Part shown: piece by piece, positions 25,635 to 33,707 of the stretch | Position numbering within the stretch: the stretch's first letter is position 1 | How the letters are laid out: each line of letters begins with the position of its first letter | Source: Patulibacter sp. | GTDB taxonomy: Bacteria > Actinomycetota > Thermoleophilia > Solirubrobacterales > Solirubrobacteraceae | NCBI RefSeq assembly: GCF_030655195.1 | Contig: NZ_JAURWA010000073.1 | Coordinates: 1 to 42,440 of the forward strand | Length of the DNA stretch: 42,440 bases | Direction of reading: 5' to 3' | Program-made: the position numbers and the translations under genes | The notes under the pieces: model-generated | What the model was told of the DNA's origin: nothing | The model's database searches: none | Seen by the model: only the letters and a program-made list of their open reading frames with translations

Positions 25635-26675
25635 TCAGGGGGCTCCCGGCCCCGCCTCCCCCGCGGCCCGTCCGGACCCGAGCCCGAAGAGCGCGTCGGC
25701 GTTGCCGTGGGCGATCCGCCGCCGGTCGTCCGCGTCGGGGATCGCCTCGAGGAACCGGGCGACGTGGGCCGCGTCGAGCCGGTGGAACGGGTGGTCGCCG
25801 GAGAGCAGGATGCGGTCGGCCGTCGTGACGTCCAGCGCGTGGGACAGCAGCCGCGGGGTCAGCATGCCGCTCGTGGTCACGTGGATGTTCGTCCGGAAGT
25901 AGTCGGCGACCCGGCGCTCCAGGTGCGGGGCGACGTTCGACAGGCCGTCGGCGCGGTCCAGCGCGAAGAGGAGCATCTCCCCCCAGTGCCCCAGGACGAC
26001 CTGCAGCCCGGGGTGCCGGTCGAACGTCCCGCGGAGGATGAGCCGCAGGACCGCGGTCCCCGCCTCGAGGTGCCAGCCCCAGCCGAAGGTCGCCAGACCG
26101 AGGTCGATCGTCGGGTCGATGCCGGAGTACGACGCCGCGCGGACGGCGGCGGGCGGGATCTGCGGGTGCACGAAGACCGGGCGGCGCAGGTCGGCGGCGA
26201 GGGCGAGCAGGTCGTCGTAGGCGGGGTCGTCGAGCGGGCGGTCGCCGCTGCGGCCGTAGGTCATGACCCCGACGTGGCCGGGCATCCCGGCCGTCCGCCG
26301 CAGCTCCTCGGCGGCCGCCCCGGGGTCGGGCAGGGGCAGCGTCGTCATCGCGCGCAGTCGGTCGGGGTACCGACCGACGGCGTCCGACGCCCGGTCGTTC
26401 GCGTCGCGGCTGAGCGCGATGGACTCCGCGACCGGGAGCCCGCTCGTCCCGGGCGGGTGGATCGAGAGCACCTGCATCTCGACGCCGGCGGTGTCCATCG
26501 CCGCGATCCGTCCCGCGCCGACGTCGAGCAGCTGCTCCGGGATGTCGCCCCGGTCGTTCAGCAGGACGCTCCCGTCCCGCGCGCTCCCCTGCTGCGCCCG
26601 CAGCGCCCGGTCGATCCCCGGGGTGGTCCAGTGCTCCTCGATCGCGACGACGCGCATGCGGCTCATTTCGCTCAT
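25635..26675 (-). CDS. Amidohydrolase, ACMSD/gamma-resorcylate decarboxylase type
   Basis: About 346 aa. TIM-barrel metalloenzyme of amidohydrolase-2: IEEHW near the N-terminus (metal-binding Glu in place of HxH), FVHPQ (metal His), GHWGE near residue 236 and SGDHPFH (metal-site Asp). This set is typical of decarboxylases of aromatic or related acids such as 2,6-dihydroxybenzoate (gamma-resorcylate) and ACMSD. Starts at 26675, 26666 or 26657 are all in frame (MSEMSRMRVV); the earliest is used. Divergent from the TetR-VOC fusion, likely its regulator. The substrate is not determined. Confidence 0.85.
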   Translation of the reverse strand: MSEMSRMRVVAIEEHWTTPGIDRALRAQQGSARDGSVLLNDRGDIPEQLLDVGAGRIAAMDTAGVEMQVLSIHPPGTSGLPVAESIALSRDANDRASDAVGRYPDRLRAMTTLPLPDPGAAAEELRRTAGMPGHVGVMTYGRSGDRPLDDPAYDDLLALAADLRRPVFVHPQIPPAAVRAASYSGIDPTIDLGLATFGWGWHLEAGTAVLRLILRGTFDRHPGLQVVLGHWGEMLLFALDRADGLSNVAPHLERRVADYFRTNIHVTTSGMLTPRLLSHALDVTTADRILLSGDHPFHRLDAAHVARFLEAIPDADDRRRIAHGNADALFGLGSGRAAGEAGPGAP

Positions 26676-26713
26676 TGGCTGTTGACCCAACGTAGCAGCT
26701 CGCTCAACGTCTG

Positions 26714-26719
26714 TAGAGT
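26714..26719 (+). promoter_or_regulatory. -10-like hexamer of the TetR-VOC gene
   Basis: TAGAGT, 8 nt before ATG 26728, without a ribosome site. Direct repeats of CAACGT (26688 and 26705) and the short inverted repeat GTTG-ACC-CAAC lie between the divergent genes and may serve as operator elements; the evidence is weak. Confidence 0.35.
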
Positions 26720-26727
26720 GGACGCGC

Positions 26728-27636
26728 ATGACGCCCCCACCGACCCGTGCCGAGAAGCGCGCCGCGACCGCCCGACGGATCCTCGACGCCGCGCAGGAGG
26801 AGTTCGGCGAGCGGGGGCTCGAGGGCACCACGGTGCGGGCGATCGCCGCTCGTGCCCAGGTCGACCCGTCGCTCGTGATCCAGCACTACGGCACGAAGGT
26901 CGAGCTGTTCGCCGTCGCCACGAGGTTCGACCAGGAGGCCGAGGACGACGACGTCGAGGAGCACCTGGTGGACGTGCTCCGCGTCCGCATGGACGGCCTG
27001 CCGCCGCAGACCCGGGCGCTGGTGCGGTCGATGCTCACCGCGCCGGAGGCCGCCGCGGCGATGAAGGCGTTCCTCGACGAGCGCACCGCCAACCTCGCGC
27101 GGGCGACCGGTGGCGAGGACGCCGAGCTGCGCGCCGCGCTCGCGGTGAGCGGCATCCTCGGGCTGACCGTCGCACGGCACTTCCTCGAGCTCGAAGGGCT
27201 GCGCGAGATCACGGACGAGCAGATCACCTCGACGATCGCACCGTGGTTGAGGCCCGACGCAGCCGGCGATGACGGTCGGACGCCCTCCCCCGCGCCGACG
27301 TCCGTCGCACCGGTCTTCTCGACCACGGACGTGGACCGGTGGCTCGAGCACTACCGGGCGCTCGGCTTCGCCGCCCGGGCGTTCGACGAGACCTACGGCT
27401 TCGCGTCGCGGGACGGCATCGAGCTGCACGTCGCGCTGAACCCGGAGCACGATCCCGCCCGGACCGCCGGGTGTGCCTACCTGGCGGTCACCGACGCCGA
27501 CGCCCTCGCCGCCGAGTGGGCGGCCGTGCAGGGCGGCCGGCACGTCGCCCCCGTCGACACCGACTACGGCACGCGCGAGGGGGCGCACGTCGATCCCGAC
27601 GGCAACCTCATGCGCTTCGGCAGCCCTCGGAGGTGA
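26728..27636 (+). CDS. TetR regulator fused to a C-terminal VOC domain
   Basis: 302 aa. Residues about 8-55 form a TetR HTH (KRAATARRILDAAQEEFGERGLEGTTVRAIAARAQVDPSLVIQHYGTKVELFAVA), followed by a helical domain to about 180 (ends QITSTIAPWLRP), a Pro/Ser linker, and from about 190 a VOC (bleomycin-resistance-like) domain: APVFSTTDVDRWLEHYRALGFAARAFDETYGFASRDGIELHV, ending EGAHVDPDGNLMRFGSPRR. I know of no standard TetR with a VOC tail; it could be the sensor domain or an enzyme that removes the inducer. The reading frame is uninterrupted through the joint. The divergent amidohydrolase gene is the likely target. Confidence 0.87.
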   Translation: MTPPPTRAEKRAATARRILDAAQEEFGERGLEGTTVRAIAARAQVDPSLVIQHYGTKVELFAVATRFDQEAEDDDVEEHLVDVLRVRMDGLPPQTRALVRSMLTAPEAAAAMKAFLDERTANLARATGGEDAELRAALAVSGILGLTVARHFLELEGLREITDEQITSTIAPWLRPDAAGDDGRTPSPAPTSVAPVFSTTDVDRWLEHYRALGFAARAFDETYGFASRDGIELHVALNPEHDPARTAGCAYLAVTDADALAAEWAAVQGGRHVAPVDTDYGTREGAHVDPDGNLMRFGSPRR

Positions 27637-27658
27637 GGCGGGACCGGCCCGTCCGGCC

Positions 27659-28069
27659 TCAGCCCTGCGGCCCGACGTAGAGCCACTCCCCCGCCTCGCG
27701 CACGAACACGCTGACCTCGTGCTGCTGCCCGTCCCGACCCGCGGTGTCGCGGTGGTGGGCGACGAACTCGACCGTGCCGGTGGCGTCGCCCTCGGCACCC
27801 GCCGCCGTGGCGAGGACGTCGAGCCGCTGCCACGTGAGGTCCGGGTCGAGGTCCAGCGTCGCCGGACGCGTCGACGGGTGCCAGGTCGCCAGGAGGTACG
27901 CGCGGTCACCCACCGCGAAGGCGCTGTAGCGCGAGCGCATCAGCCGCTCGGCGGTGGTGGCGGTCGCCGCCCCGGAGCGTCGGCCGCGGTGCAGGGGCCG
28001 GCAGCACACGGAGTAGGACTCGCCCAGGCCGCACGGGCATCGACGGGATCGCGGGCGCTCCGGCGACAT
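27659..28069 (-). CDS. YchJ family protein with SEC-C zinc motif
   Basis: 136 aa. The N-terminus has a SEC-C-type zinc motif, CPCGLGESYSVCCRPLHRG, then AERLMRSRYSAFAVGDRAYLLATWHPSTRP and the C-terminal LxW...FVAHHRD...HEVSVFVREAGEWLYVGPQG, the UPF0225/YchJ signature. The family has an NTF2-like fold with unknown function. Converges with the TetR-VOC gene 22 nt away. ATG 28069 is the natural start. Confidence 0.88.
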   Translation of the reverse strand: MSPERPRSRRCPCGLGESYSVCCRPLHRGRRSGAATATTAERLMRSRYSAFAVGDRAYLLATWHPSTRPATLDLDPDLTWQRLDVLATAAGAEGDATGTVEFVAHHRDTAGRDGQQHEVSVFVREAGEWLYVGPQG

Positions 28070-28203
28070 GGTCGGAGGATCCCACGACCGGCGACGCCCC
28101 GGCCACCGCGGCCGCCGCCGTGGCCGGGCGGGCGCCCGACGGCCACGGAGCGCCGGGGCGGACCCTCGACGTCCAGCCGAAGTCCAGGTGACGTCCAGGC
28201 GTT

Positions 28204-28226
28204 CACCTAGACAGGTGTCGTACCTG
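28204..28226. repeat. Overlapping inverted repeats upstream of the binding-protein gene
   Basis: CACCT-AGAC-AGGTG (28204-28217) and CAGGT-GTCGT-ACCTG (28212-28226) share the arm CAGGTG, so only one hairpin can form at a time. It may be an operator with three ACCT/AGGT half-sites or an mRNA switch. It lies 38 bp before the ATG at 28264. Confidence 0.3.
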
Positions 28227-28263
28227 GCTCACGTCGTTCACCCGGAGGGACGACCCTGGTCTC

Positions 28264-30078
28264 ATGGCCTCCTACGCCCGCGCCCTCGCGGCTGCGACGA
28301 CGACGGGCGTGGCGTTCGCCGCCCTGCTCGGAACCACGCCCGCCGGGGCCGCGACCCCCGCACCCGCTCCCGCCGGGGCGTCAGCCGTCTCGCGGGTCTA
28401 CGTCAGCCTCCCGCGGCAGGGCAAGGCGGCTCCGTCGGCCGCGCTGATCGCCCGCGGCCTGCGGGTCGCCACCAAGGCCCGCGGCGGCGAGGCCGGCGGC
28501 CGACGGATCAAGCTCGTGTGGCTCGATGACGCCACCGGCGACGCGTGGGACCCGGCGAAGGTCGTCGCCAACGCCCGGCGTGCCGCGGCGGACCCGACCG
28601 CGATCGCCTACGTCGGCGAGGGCAACTCGGGGGCCACCGCGCTGTCGATGCCGATCGTCAACCGCGCCGGGCTGGCCCACCTCTCCCCCGTCAGCACCGC
28701 GACGGGCCTGACGGCGGCCGACCGCTCGGCGGAGCTGCAGCCGACCGGGATCCGCACCTTCTTCCGCCCGATCCCCGACGACGCCCGGCAGGCCGCGTCG
28801 CTGGTCCAGTACGCCCGCAACTCCGGCGTGACGGGCGGCGTGCTGCTCGTCGACGACGACGGGCTGTACGGCCGTGGGCTGACCTCGGCCTTCGAGAGCG
28901 ACGGCGCCCGCAGCGGCGTCCGTGTGATCGGCCGCCGCGTCGCCGCACCCGACGGCGCCGGCCTCGCCGCGCTCGCCCGCGAGGTCGGGACGCTCAAGCC
29001 GCGCGCGATCGTCTATGGCGGCTCGCCGTCCAGCGGCGCCGCCGCCGTCGTCCGCGCCCTGCACGCCGCGTCGCCGAGCACGCTGATCTTCGGGGGCGAG
29101 GCGCTGGCCAACGACGCGTTCGCCGAGCAGGCCGGCCCGGCCCAGTCCGTCCTGCGGGTCACGGCACCCGCCGCCCACGCCGACCCGCGACCGACGCGCA
29201 CCCACGGCCTCGGCCGCCGACCCGCCGCGTTCTCCGTCTTCGCCCACAACGGCATGACCGCGCTGCTGCGCGCCGTCGACCGCTCCGCGAGGACCGGCGC
29301 GGTCACCCGCGAGAGCGTCCGCACCGCCGTGTTCGACGGGACCCCCCAGACCGGCCTCTCGGGTCCCTGGACGATCACCGCCACCGGCGACTCCACCTAC
29401 GGCGTGTTCGACGAGCTGCGGCTGAAGGGCGGGCGCGTCCAGACCCCGGGCGAGCTCGCCGTCGCGAGCCTCGTGAAGAAGCAGAGCGCCGCGTTCAAGG
29501 CGCGTCTGGAGAGGAAGCGGCGCCTCGCCCGGAACGGTGGCGCCCCGATGAAGGCGCAGTCCTCGGTCGGAGGCACCACGTCGGTCAACATGGCGAACAT
29601 CCAGTCGATGGACATCGAGACCGCGCTCATGATGGTCCAGGCCGAGCGCACGAAGCTCCTCGACCTGCAGCTCCAGACGCAGATCGAGGAGGTGCAGAAG
29701 CGCAACGAACAGGTCGCGAAGCTCAACACGGTGCTGAGCCGGATGAACACGCTCGTGGCGCGGTTCCCCGCCGACTCGTCCGTCGACCGCCTCACGTTCA
29801 CGCTGCCGAACCTCGGGTCCGCCGTGGACGACCTCATCAAGGCCTGGACGGACGCCGGCCTGACGCCGGCACCCACCACGGGGACGCTCGGAGGGCTCCG
29901 GACGTCGGCCGACCGGGTCAAGGGGATGCTCGACGCGGCGAGCAACAGCCAGCAGATGGACATGCTGCGCCTGCAGTCGATGTCCAACAAGCGCAACGAG
30001 GCGTTCGACGTGATGACGAACTTCGTGAAGAAGATGCAGGAGTCGCGCTCGTCGATCATCGGGAACATGCGCTACTGA
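28264..30078 (+). CDS. Periplasmic-binding-protein-like exported protein with helical C-terminal extension
   Basis: 604 aa. Residues 1-30 are a signal peptide (AGAA cleavage). About 41-420 is a type-1 periplasmic binding fold of the branched-chain amino-acid (Leu/Ile/Val) kind: VYVSLPRQGKAAPSAALIARGLRVA, WLDDATGDAWDPAKVVANARRA, YVGEGNSGATALSMPIVNRAGLAHLSP, LVDDDGLYGRG. It is not lipidated (no Cys). From about 430 there is an extension not found in such proteins: long, Lys/Gln-rich amphipathic helices (VNMANIQSMDIETALMMVQAERTKLLDLQLQTQIEEVQKRNEQVAKLNTVLSRMNTL) and a final helix ending SSIIGNMRY. No transporter genes are adjacent, so it may be a sensor or surface protein. Followed 80 nt later by an ECF sigma gene. 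Confidence 0.75.
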   Translation: MASYARALAAATTTGVAFAALLGTTPAGAATPAPAPAGASAVSRVYVSLPRQGKAAPSAALIARGLRVATKARGGEAGGRRIKLVWLDDATGDAWDPAKVVANARRAAADPTAIAYVGEGNSGATALSMPIVNRAGLAHLSPVSTATGLTAADRSAELQPTGIRTFFRPIPDDARQAASLVQYARNSGVTGGVLLVDDDGLYGRGLTSAFESDGARSGVRVIGRRVAAPDGAGLAALAREVGTLKPRAIVYGGSPSSGAAAVVRALHAASPSTLIFGGEALANDAFAEQAGPAQSVLRVTAPAAHADPRPTRTHGLGRRPAAFSVFAHNGMTALLRAVDRSARTGAVTRESVRTAVFDGTPQTGLSGPWTITATGDSTYGVFDELRLKGGRVQTPGELAVASLVKKQSAAFKARLERKRRLARNGGAPMKAQSSVGGTTSVNMANIQSMDIETALMMVQAERTKLLDLQLQTQIEEVQKRNEQVAKLNTVLSRMNTLVARFPADSSVDRLTFTLPNLGSAVDDLIKAWTDAGLTPAPTTGTLGGLRTSADRVKGMLDAASNSQQMDMLRLQSMSNKRNEAFDVMTNFVKKMQESRSSIIGNMRY

Positions 30079-30157
30079 GCGCACGCAGCGGATAGGACCT
30101 GACCTTTCGGGGTACTCGCGCGTCCTTCCTCCATGGACGGGCCGAAGGGCGGGAACG

Positions 30158-31696
30158 ATGACCTCAGGAGCACCAGCGTTCGCGTCCCGCTCCCGGGGCC
30201 GACGATCACGCAGCGGGGCGGGCGACCCGGAGGCCTTCGCGGCGCTCTACGCGAAGCACGAGCAGGAGCTCTTCCGCTACTGCCGGTCGATCCTCGGGAA
30301 CGAGCACGACGCCCGCGACGCGCTGCAGAACGCCATGCTGAAGGCGTTCTCGGCGCTGCAGGCGGAGGGCCGCGACCTGGCGCTGCGTCCCTGGCTGTTC
30401 CGGATCGCGCACAACGAGGCGATCTCGCTGATCCGACGGCGACCGGCGACGACGGAGCTCGACGAGACGCTCGGCGGACCCGACGACACGGTGGAGCAGA
30501 CCGTCGAGACGCGGGAGCGCCTGACGCTCCTGCGGGCCGACCTGCAGGACCTGCCCGAGCGCCAGCGGGGCGCGCTCGTGATGCGCGAGCTCAGCGGCCT
30601 GAGCCACGAGCAGATCGGCGAGGCGCTGGGCACGAGCGCACGTGCGGTGAAGCAGACGCTGTACGAGGCCCGCAGCAGCCTCGCCGACTGCGCGGAGGGC
30701 AGGGCCATGCGCTGTGACGAGGTCCGGCGGGCACTGTCGGACGGCGACGGTCGGGTCTCGCGATCGCGCCGGATGCGCGCCCACCTGCGCACCTGCGGGA
30801 CCTGCGAGCGGTTCCGGGTCGCGCTCGTGCAGCGGCCCGCGGACCTGGCGGCGCTGTCCCCGGCGATGCCGCTGCTCGGCGCGTCGGGCGTCGCTGCCGC
30901 CCTGAAGGGCACCGCGGTGGTCGGCGGCGCGGCCGGTGGCACCGCCGCCACCGTCGCGGTCGGGACCGGCGGCGGCTTCGGGGCCACCCTGATCGCCGCG
31001 GGCGCCGCCAAGGTCGCGGTCGTGGCCGCCACCGTCACCGTGGCCGGGGGCGCGGCCGTCGTGGCGGGCACGTCGATCGCCGACCGCGGGACCGGCGCAG
31101 GCGCGACGGCGACGGCGACCGGAGGCGCCGGTACGCCCGCCCCGAGCGGATCGCCGGCCGCCTCCGGGGGTGTCGCGCCGGGTGGTGGGGCCTCCGGCGG
31201 TCCGTCCTCCTCGGTCGTGGGCGTCACGGGTGGGACGGGTCCGTCCGGCGGGGCGGCCAGGAGCGCAGCCGCTCCGAGCCCGGCGTCCGGGACGTCCTCC
31301 ACCACCCCCGGCGGGGGACAGCCCGGCGCCACCGGCGGGGGACAGCCCGGCGCCGCCGGCGGGCAGACGACCACCGCTCCGGCGACCGGGACGGACGACG
31401 GGCGCGCTGCCGCGAAGGACGCCGCCGCGGCGGACCGCGCGGCCGCCAAGGCCGACCGGGCCACGGAGAAGGCGGCCCGCGGGACGGGAGCCGACCGTGC
31501 GTCCCGGGCCAAGGCCGCCGCGGCGGCCAGGCGCGAGGCGAAGGCCGACGCGGCCGCCAAGGCGAAGGCGGAGCGGGCGAAGGGCTCCTCGGGGAACGGC
31601 GACGGCTCGACCGGGAAGGCCTCCAAGGGCTCGGGCGCGTCGGGGTCCGCCGCAGGCGGGAGCTCGAAGGGCGGGGGTTCCGAGCCGAAGGATTGA
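30158..31696 (+). CDS. ECF sigma factor fused to zinc-finger anti-sigma-like and membrane segments
   Basis: 512 aa, far longer than a normal ECF sigma (about 180-200). Sigma region 2 at about 24-93 (EAFAALYAKHEQELFRYCRSILGNEHDARDALQNAMLKAF, then RPWLFRIAHNEAISLIRRR) and region 4 at about 120-178 (LQDLPERQRGALVMRELSGLSHEQIGEALGTSARAVKQTLYEARSSL). A zinc-binding anti-sigma-type motif follows: Cys186, His209, Cys213 and Cys216 (HLRTCGTC). Gly/Ala-rich hydrophobic stretches (about 240-305) can cross the membrane, and then comes a 200-residue Ser/Gly/Pro and Lys/Ala low-complexity tail with GGGQPGA repeats. A self-contained membrane-tethered sigma, perhaps released by cleavage. ATG 30158 has a GGGCGG ribosome-site-like run. 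Confidence 0.82.
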   Translation: MTSGAPAFASRSRGRRSRSGAGDPEAFAALYAKHEQELFRYCRSILGNEHDARDALQNAMLKAFSALQAEGRDLALRPWLFRIAHNEAISLIRRRPATTELDETLGGPDDTVEQTVETRERLTLLRADLQDLPERQRGALVMRELSGLSHEQIGEALGTSARAVKQTLYEARSSLADCAEGRAMRCDEVRRALSDGDGRVSRSRRMRAHLRTCGTCERFRVALVQRPADLAALSPAMPLLGASGVAAALKGTAVVGGAAGGTAATVAVGTGGGFGATLIAAGAAKVAVVAATVTVAGGAAVVAGTSIADRGTGAGATATATGGAGTPAPSGSPAASGGVAPGGGASGGPSSSVVGVTGGTGPSGGAARSAAAPSPASGTSSTTPGGGQPGATGGGQPGAAGGQTTTAPATGTDDGRAAAKDAAAADRAAAKADRATEKAARGTGADRASRAKAAAAARREAKADAAAKAKAERAKGSSGNGDGSTGKASKGSGASGSAAGGSSKGGGSEPKD

Positions 31697-31706
31697 CGGC
31701 TCGTCG

Positions 31707-31722
31707 ACGGTCCCCCGACCGT
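31707..31722. terminator. Weak hairpin between convergent genes
   Basis: ACGGTC-CCCC-GACCGT, a 6-bp stem with a 4-nt loop between the sigma gene and the DUF6458 gene. Weak. Confidence 0.35.
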
Positions 31723-31736
31723 GCCCGCCTCTCGTC

Positions 31737-31967
31737 CTAGCGGCGGACGCGCCGCGACTCGCGGACGACGGGCTCCTCGACGAGGACCTCGCGGCGGCGG
31801 CGGGCGTAGAGGGCCGACCAGAGCAGGCTGAGGACGAGGCCGACGACGCCGACGACCATCAGGATCGTGCCGGCGGCGTTGATGTCGAAGCCCTTCGCGT
31901 CGGCGGTCACCGCGAAGCGGAGGATCGCGCCGACGGCGATGAGGAAGAGTGCTGTTCCGTAGGTCAT
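31737..31967 (-). CDS. DUF6458 small membrane protein
   Basis: 76 aa. Two transmembrane helices (TALFLIAVGAILRFAVTA, then AAGTILMVVGVVGLVLSLLWSALY) with the ITADAKGFDINAAGxILMVVGxxG core of DUF6458, common in actinobacteria. The tail is basic and acidic mixed (RRRREVLVEEPVVRESRRVRR). Role unknown. ATG 31967 has an AGGAG sequence immediately upstream. Confidence 0.85.
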   Translation of the reverse strand: MTYGTALFLIAVGAILRFAVTADAKGFDINAAGTILMVVGVVGLVLSLLWSALYARRRREVLVEEPVVRESRRVRR

Positions 31968-32022
31968 GCTCCTGCAACGGCCCCCGGGCCCGAAGGTCAG
32001 GTGCGACCCCCGCCCCGGCCTC

Positions 32023-32040
32023 ACCGGTCGGCCGACCGGT
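32023..32040. terminator. 18-bp perfect palindrome after the MFS gene
   Basis: ACCGGTCGGCCGACCGGT is self-complementary over 18 bases, 48 nt beyond the MFS stop codon (minus strand). It can act as a terminator or as a protein-binding site for the divergently placed DUF6458 gene. Confidence 0.45.
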
Positions 32041-32087
32041 CTCCAGGGACCCGGGTCCGGACGCCGGCCCGTCGGTGCCGGACCGGG

Positions 32088-33509
32088 TCAGTCGGCGGCG
32101 GCCGCGGCCGTGGACGGCGCCCGGTCCGCCCGCGGCCGACCGGGGATCAGCACGCACGTGGCCAGCCCGACCAGCAGCGCGACGAAGCAGAAGACGAACG
32201 CGGCGGTGAAGCCGCCCTCGGAGGGTCGTCCACCGATCAGCTCGGCCGCGAGGATCGCCGCGGCGATCTGCCCGCCGATCGCCCCGCCGAGCGACCGCAT
32301 CACGGTGTTCATCCCGGTGGCCACGCCCGTCTGGTCCTGTCGGACGTTCTGCACGATGAGGTTGGCCAGCGACGCGAACGCCAGGCCGATGCCGATGCCC
32401 TGCAGGACGGACGACAGATAGACGCCGAGCTCCCGGTCGTGCGCCACGATCAGCACGAGGAACGACGCCGCCGTGAACGCCGTCCCGACCATCAGCGGCG
32501 GCTTGGACCCGAACCGGGCCTCGAGCCGTCCCGCGAACGACCCCGCGATGAGCATGAAGAGCGCCGACGGCACCATGAAGAGCCCCGCCTGCGTCACCGA
32601 CGCGCCGAACCCGTAGCCGGTGCTCTCGGGCTGCTGCACCAGCTGGGGCACGAGGATGAACGACGAGTACATCCCGACGCCGAGGAGCAGGCCGACGAGG
32701 TTCGTCGTCCAGACGCCCTTCAGCCGCATCATCTGCATGTCGACCAGCGGCACCTCGGAGCGCAGCTCGGTCCGGACCCACGCCGCGAGCAGGAGAAGGC
32801 CGACCACGAACAGGCCGACCGCCCGGGCCGACAGCCATCCCCAGCCCTCCCCCTCGCTGACCGCCAGCAGCACCGCTGCGAGGCCCAGCGACATCAGCAG
32901 CGCCGCCGCCCAGTTGATGCGGCCCGGGGTCCGCACCGGCGACTCCGGCACGTAGAGGCGCGTCGCGATCGCGGCCGGCACGACGGCGAGGAGCGGGAGC
33001 CAGAACAGCCAGTGGTAGCTCAGGTTGTCGACGATGACGCCGGCCAGGACGATGCCCAGGCCGCCCCCGATGCCGAGCAGGGCGGACATCAGCCCGATCG
33101 CTCCCGCGACCTTCTCGCGCGGGAACTCGTCACGGATGATCCCGAACGCCAGCGGGAAGATGCCGCCGCCGACGCCCTGGATCACGCGCGCCGCGATGAG
33201 CACCGCGATCGACGAGGCGACGGCGGCCAGCGCGGTGCCGACGCAGAGGATCACGAGGACGACCAGCAGCACCCGCGCCTTGCCGAACATGTCGCCGAGC
33301 CGACCCACGATCGGGGTGGCGACGGAGGCGCTGAGGAGGTAGCCCGTGAGCACCCAGGCGACGGACGCGGCGCTCGTGTCCAGCTCGGTCTGGATGTCGG
33401 GCAGCGCCGGGGCGACGAGGGACTGCAGCAGCGCGAAGGCCACACCGGAGACGGCGAGGACGGCGAGCGTCACCGACGGGGTGCGTGACGGGGCGGACGG
33501 AGTGCTCAT
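32088..33509 (-). CDS. MFS drug efflux transporter, DHA2 (EmrB/QacA) family
   Basis: 473-aa integral membrane protein, about 13-14 helices. Motif A-like GRLGDMFGKARVLL after helix 2, motif C-like GLMSALLGIGGGLGIVLAGV in helix 5 and DHA2-typical WVLTGYLLSASVATPIVGRLGD are present. Proton-driven export of drugs or metabolites is expected. ATG 33509 fits the helix-1 start (SVTLAVLAVSGVAFALLQSLVAPALPDIQ). The upstream region holds nested GGAAC/GTTCC repeats, the kind bound by TetR/MarR-type regulators; no regulator is adjacent. Confidence 0.9.
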   Translation of the reverse strand: MSTPSAPSRTPSVTLAVLAVSGVAFALLQSLVAPALPDIQTELDTSAASVAWVLTGYLLSASVATPIVGRLGDMFGKARVLLVVLVILCVGTALAAVASSIAVLIAARVIQGVGGGIFPLAFGIIRDEFPREKVAGAIGLMSALLGIGGGLGIVLAGVIVDNLSYHWLFWLPLLAVVPAAIATRLYVPESPVRTPGRINWAAALLMSLGLAAVLLAVSEGEGWGWLSARAVGLFVVGLLLLAAWVRTELRSEVPLVDMQMMRLKGVWTTNLVGLLLGVGMYSSFILVPQLVQQPESTGYGFGASVTQAGLFMVPSALFMLIAGSFAGRLEARFGSKPPLMVGTAFTAASFLVLIVAHDRELGVYLSSVLQGIGIGLAFASLANLIVQNVRQDQTGVATGMNTVMRSLGGAIGGQIAAAILAAELIGGRPSEGGFTAAFVFCFVALLVGLATCVLIPGRPRADRAPSTAAAAAD

Positions 33510-33534
33510 GGACGGGATCCCGGCGATCGGTCGA

Positions 33535-33600
33535 GGAACGGACCCGCACCGGAACGACAGTTCCGATGCGCGTCGTCGAGGGTAGCGGAAAGTCCGTTCC
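33535..33600. promoter_or_regulatory. Nested operator upstream of the MFS gene
   Basis: Outer arms GGAACGGAC (33535-33543) and GTCCGTTCC (33592-33600); inner perfect palindrome CGGAAC-GACA-GTTCCG (33550-33565). A minus-strand -10-like TACCCT lies at about 33580. All half-sites are GGAAC/GTTCC, which suggests one dimeric regulator with several sites. Confidence 0.6.
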
Positions 33601-33707
33601 GGCAGCCGCCGGCGCACGTCGGCGGGGGCGTCGCGCGCTGTGGATCCGTCGTCTCCCGCGCCTAGGATCGTGATCGTGCTGCCCACGACACGACCGGTCC
33701 GGCGTCC

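Noticed and set aside
29551..30078. Type III secretion needle-tip/translocator homologue in the binding-protein tail
   Set aside because: The helical plan is only loosely similar, no other secretion gene is present, and actinobacteria do not carry this system. Kept as an unidentified module.
30277..32838. 853-codon open frame on the minus strand
   Set aside because: Antisense to the sigma factor gene, and out of frame with the MFS and DUF6458 genes. Only the overlapped real genes show recognisable domains.
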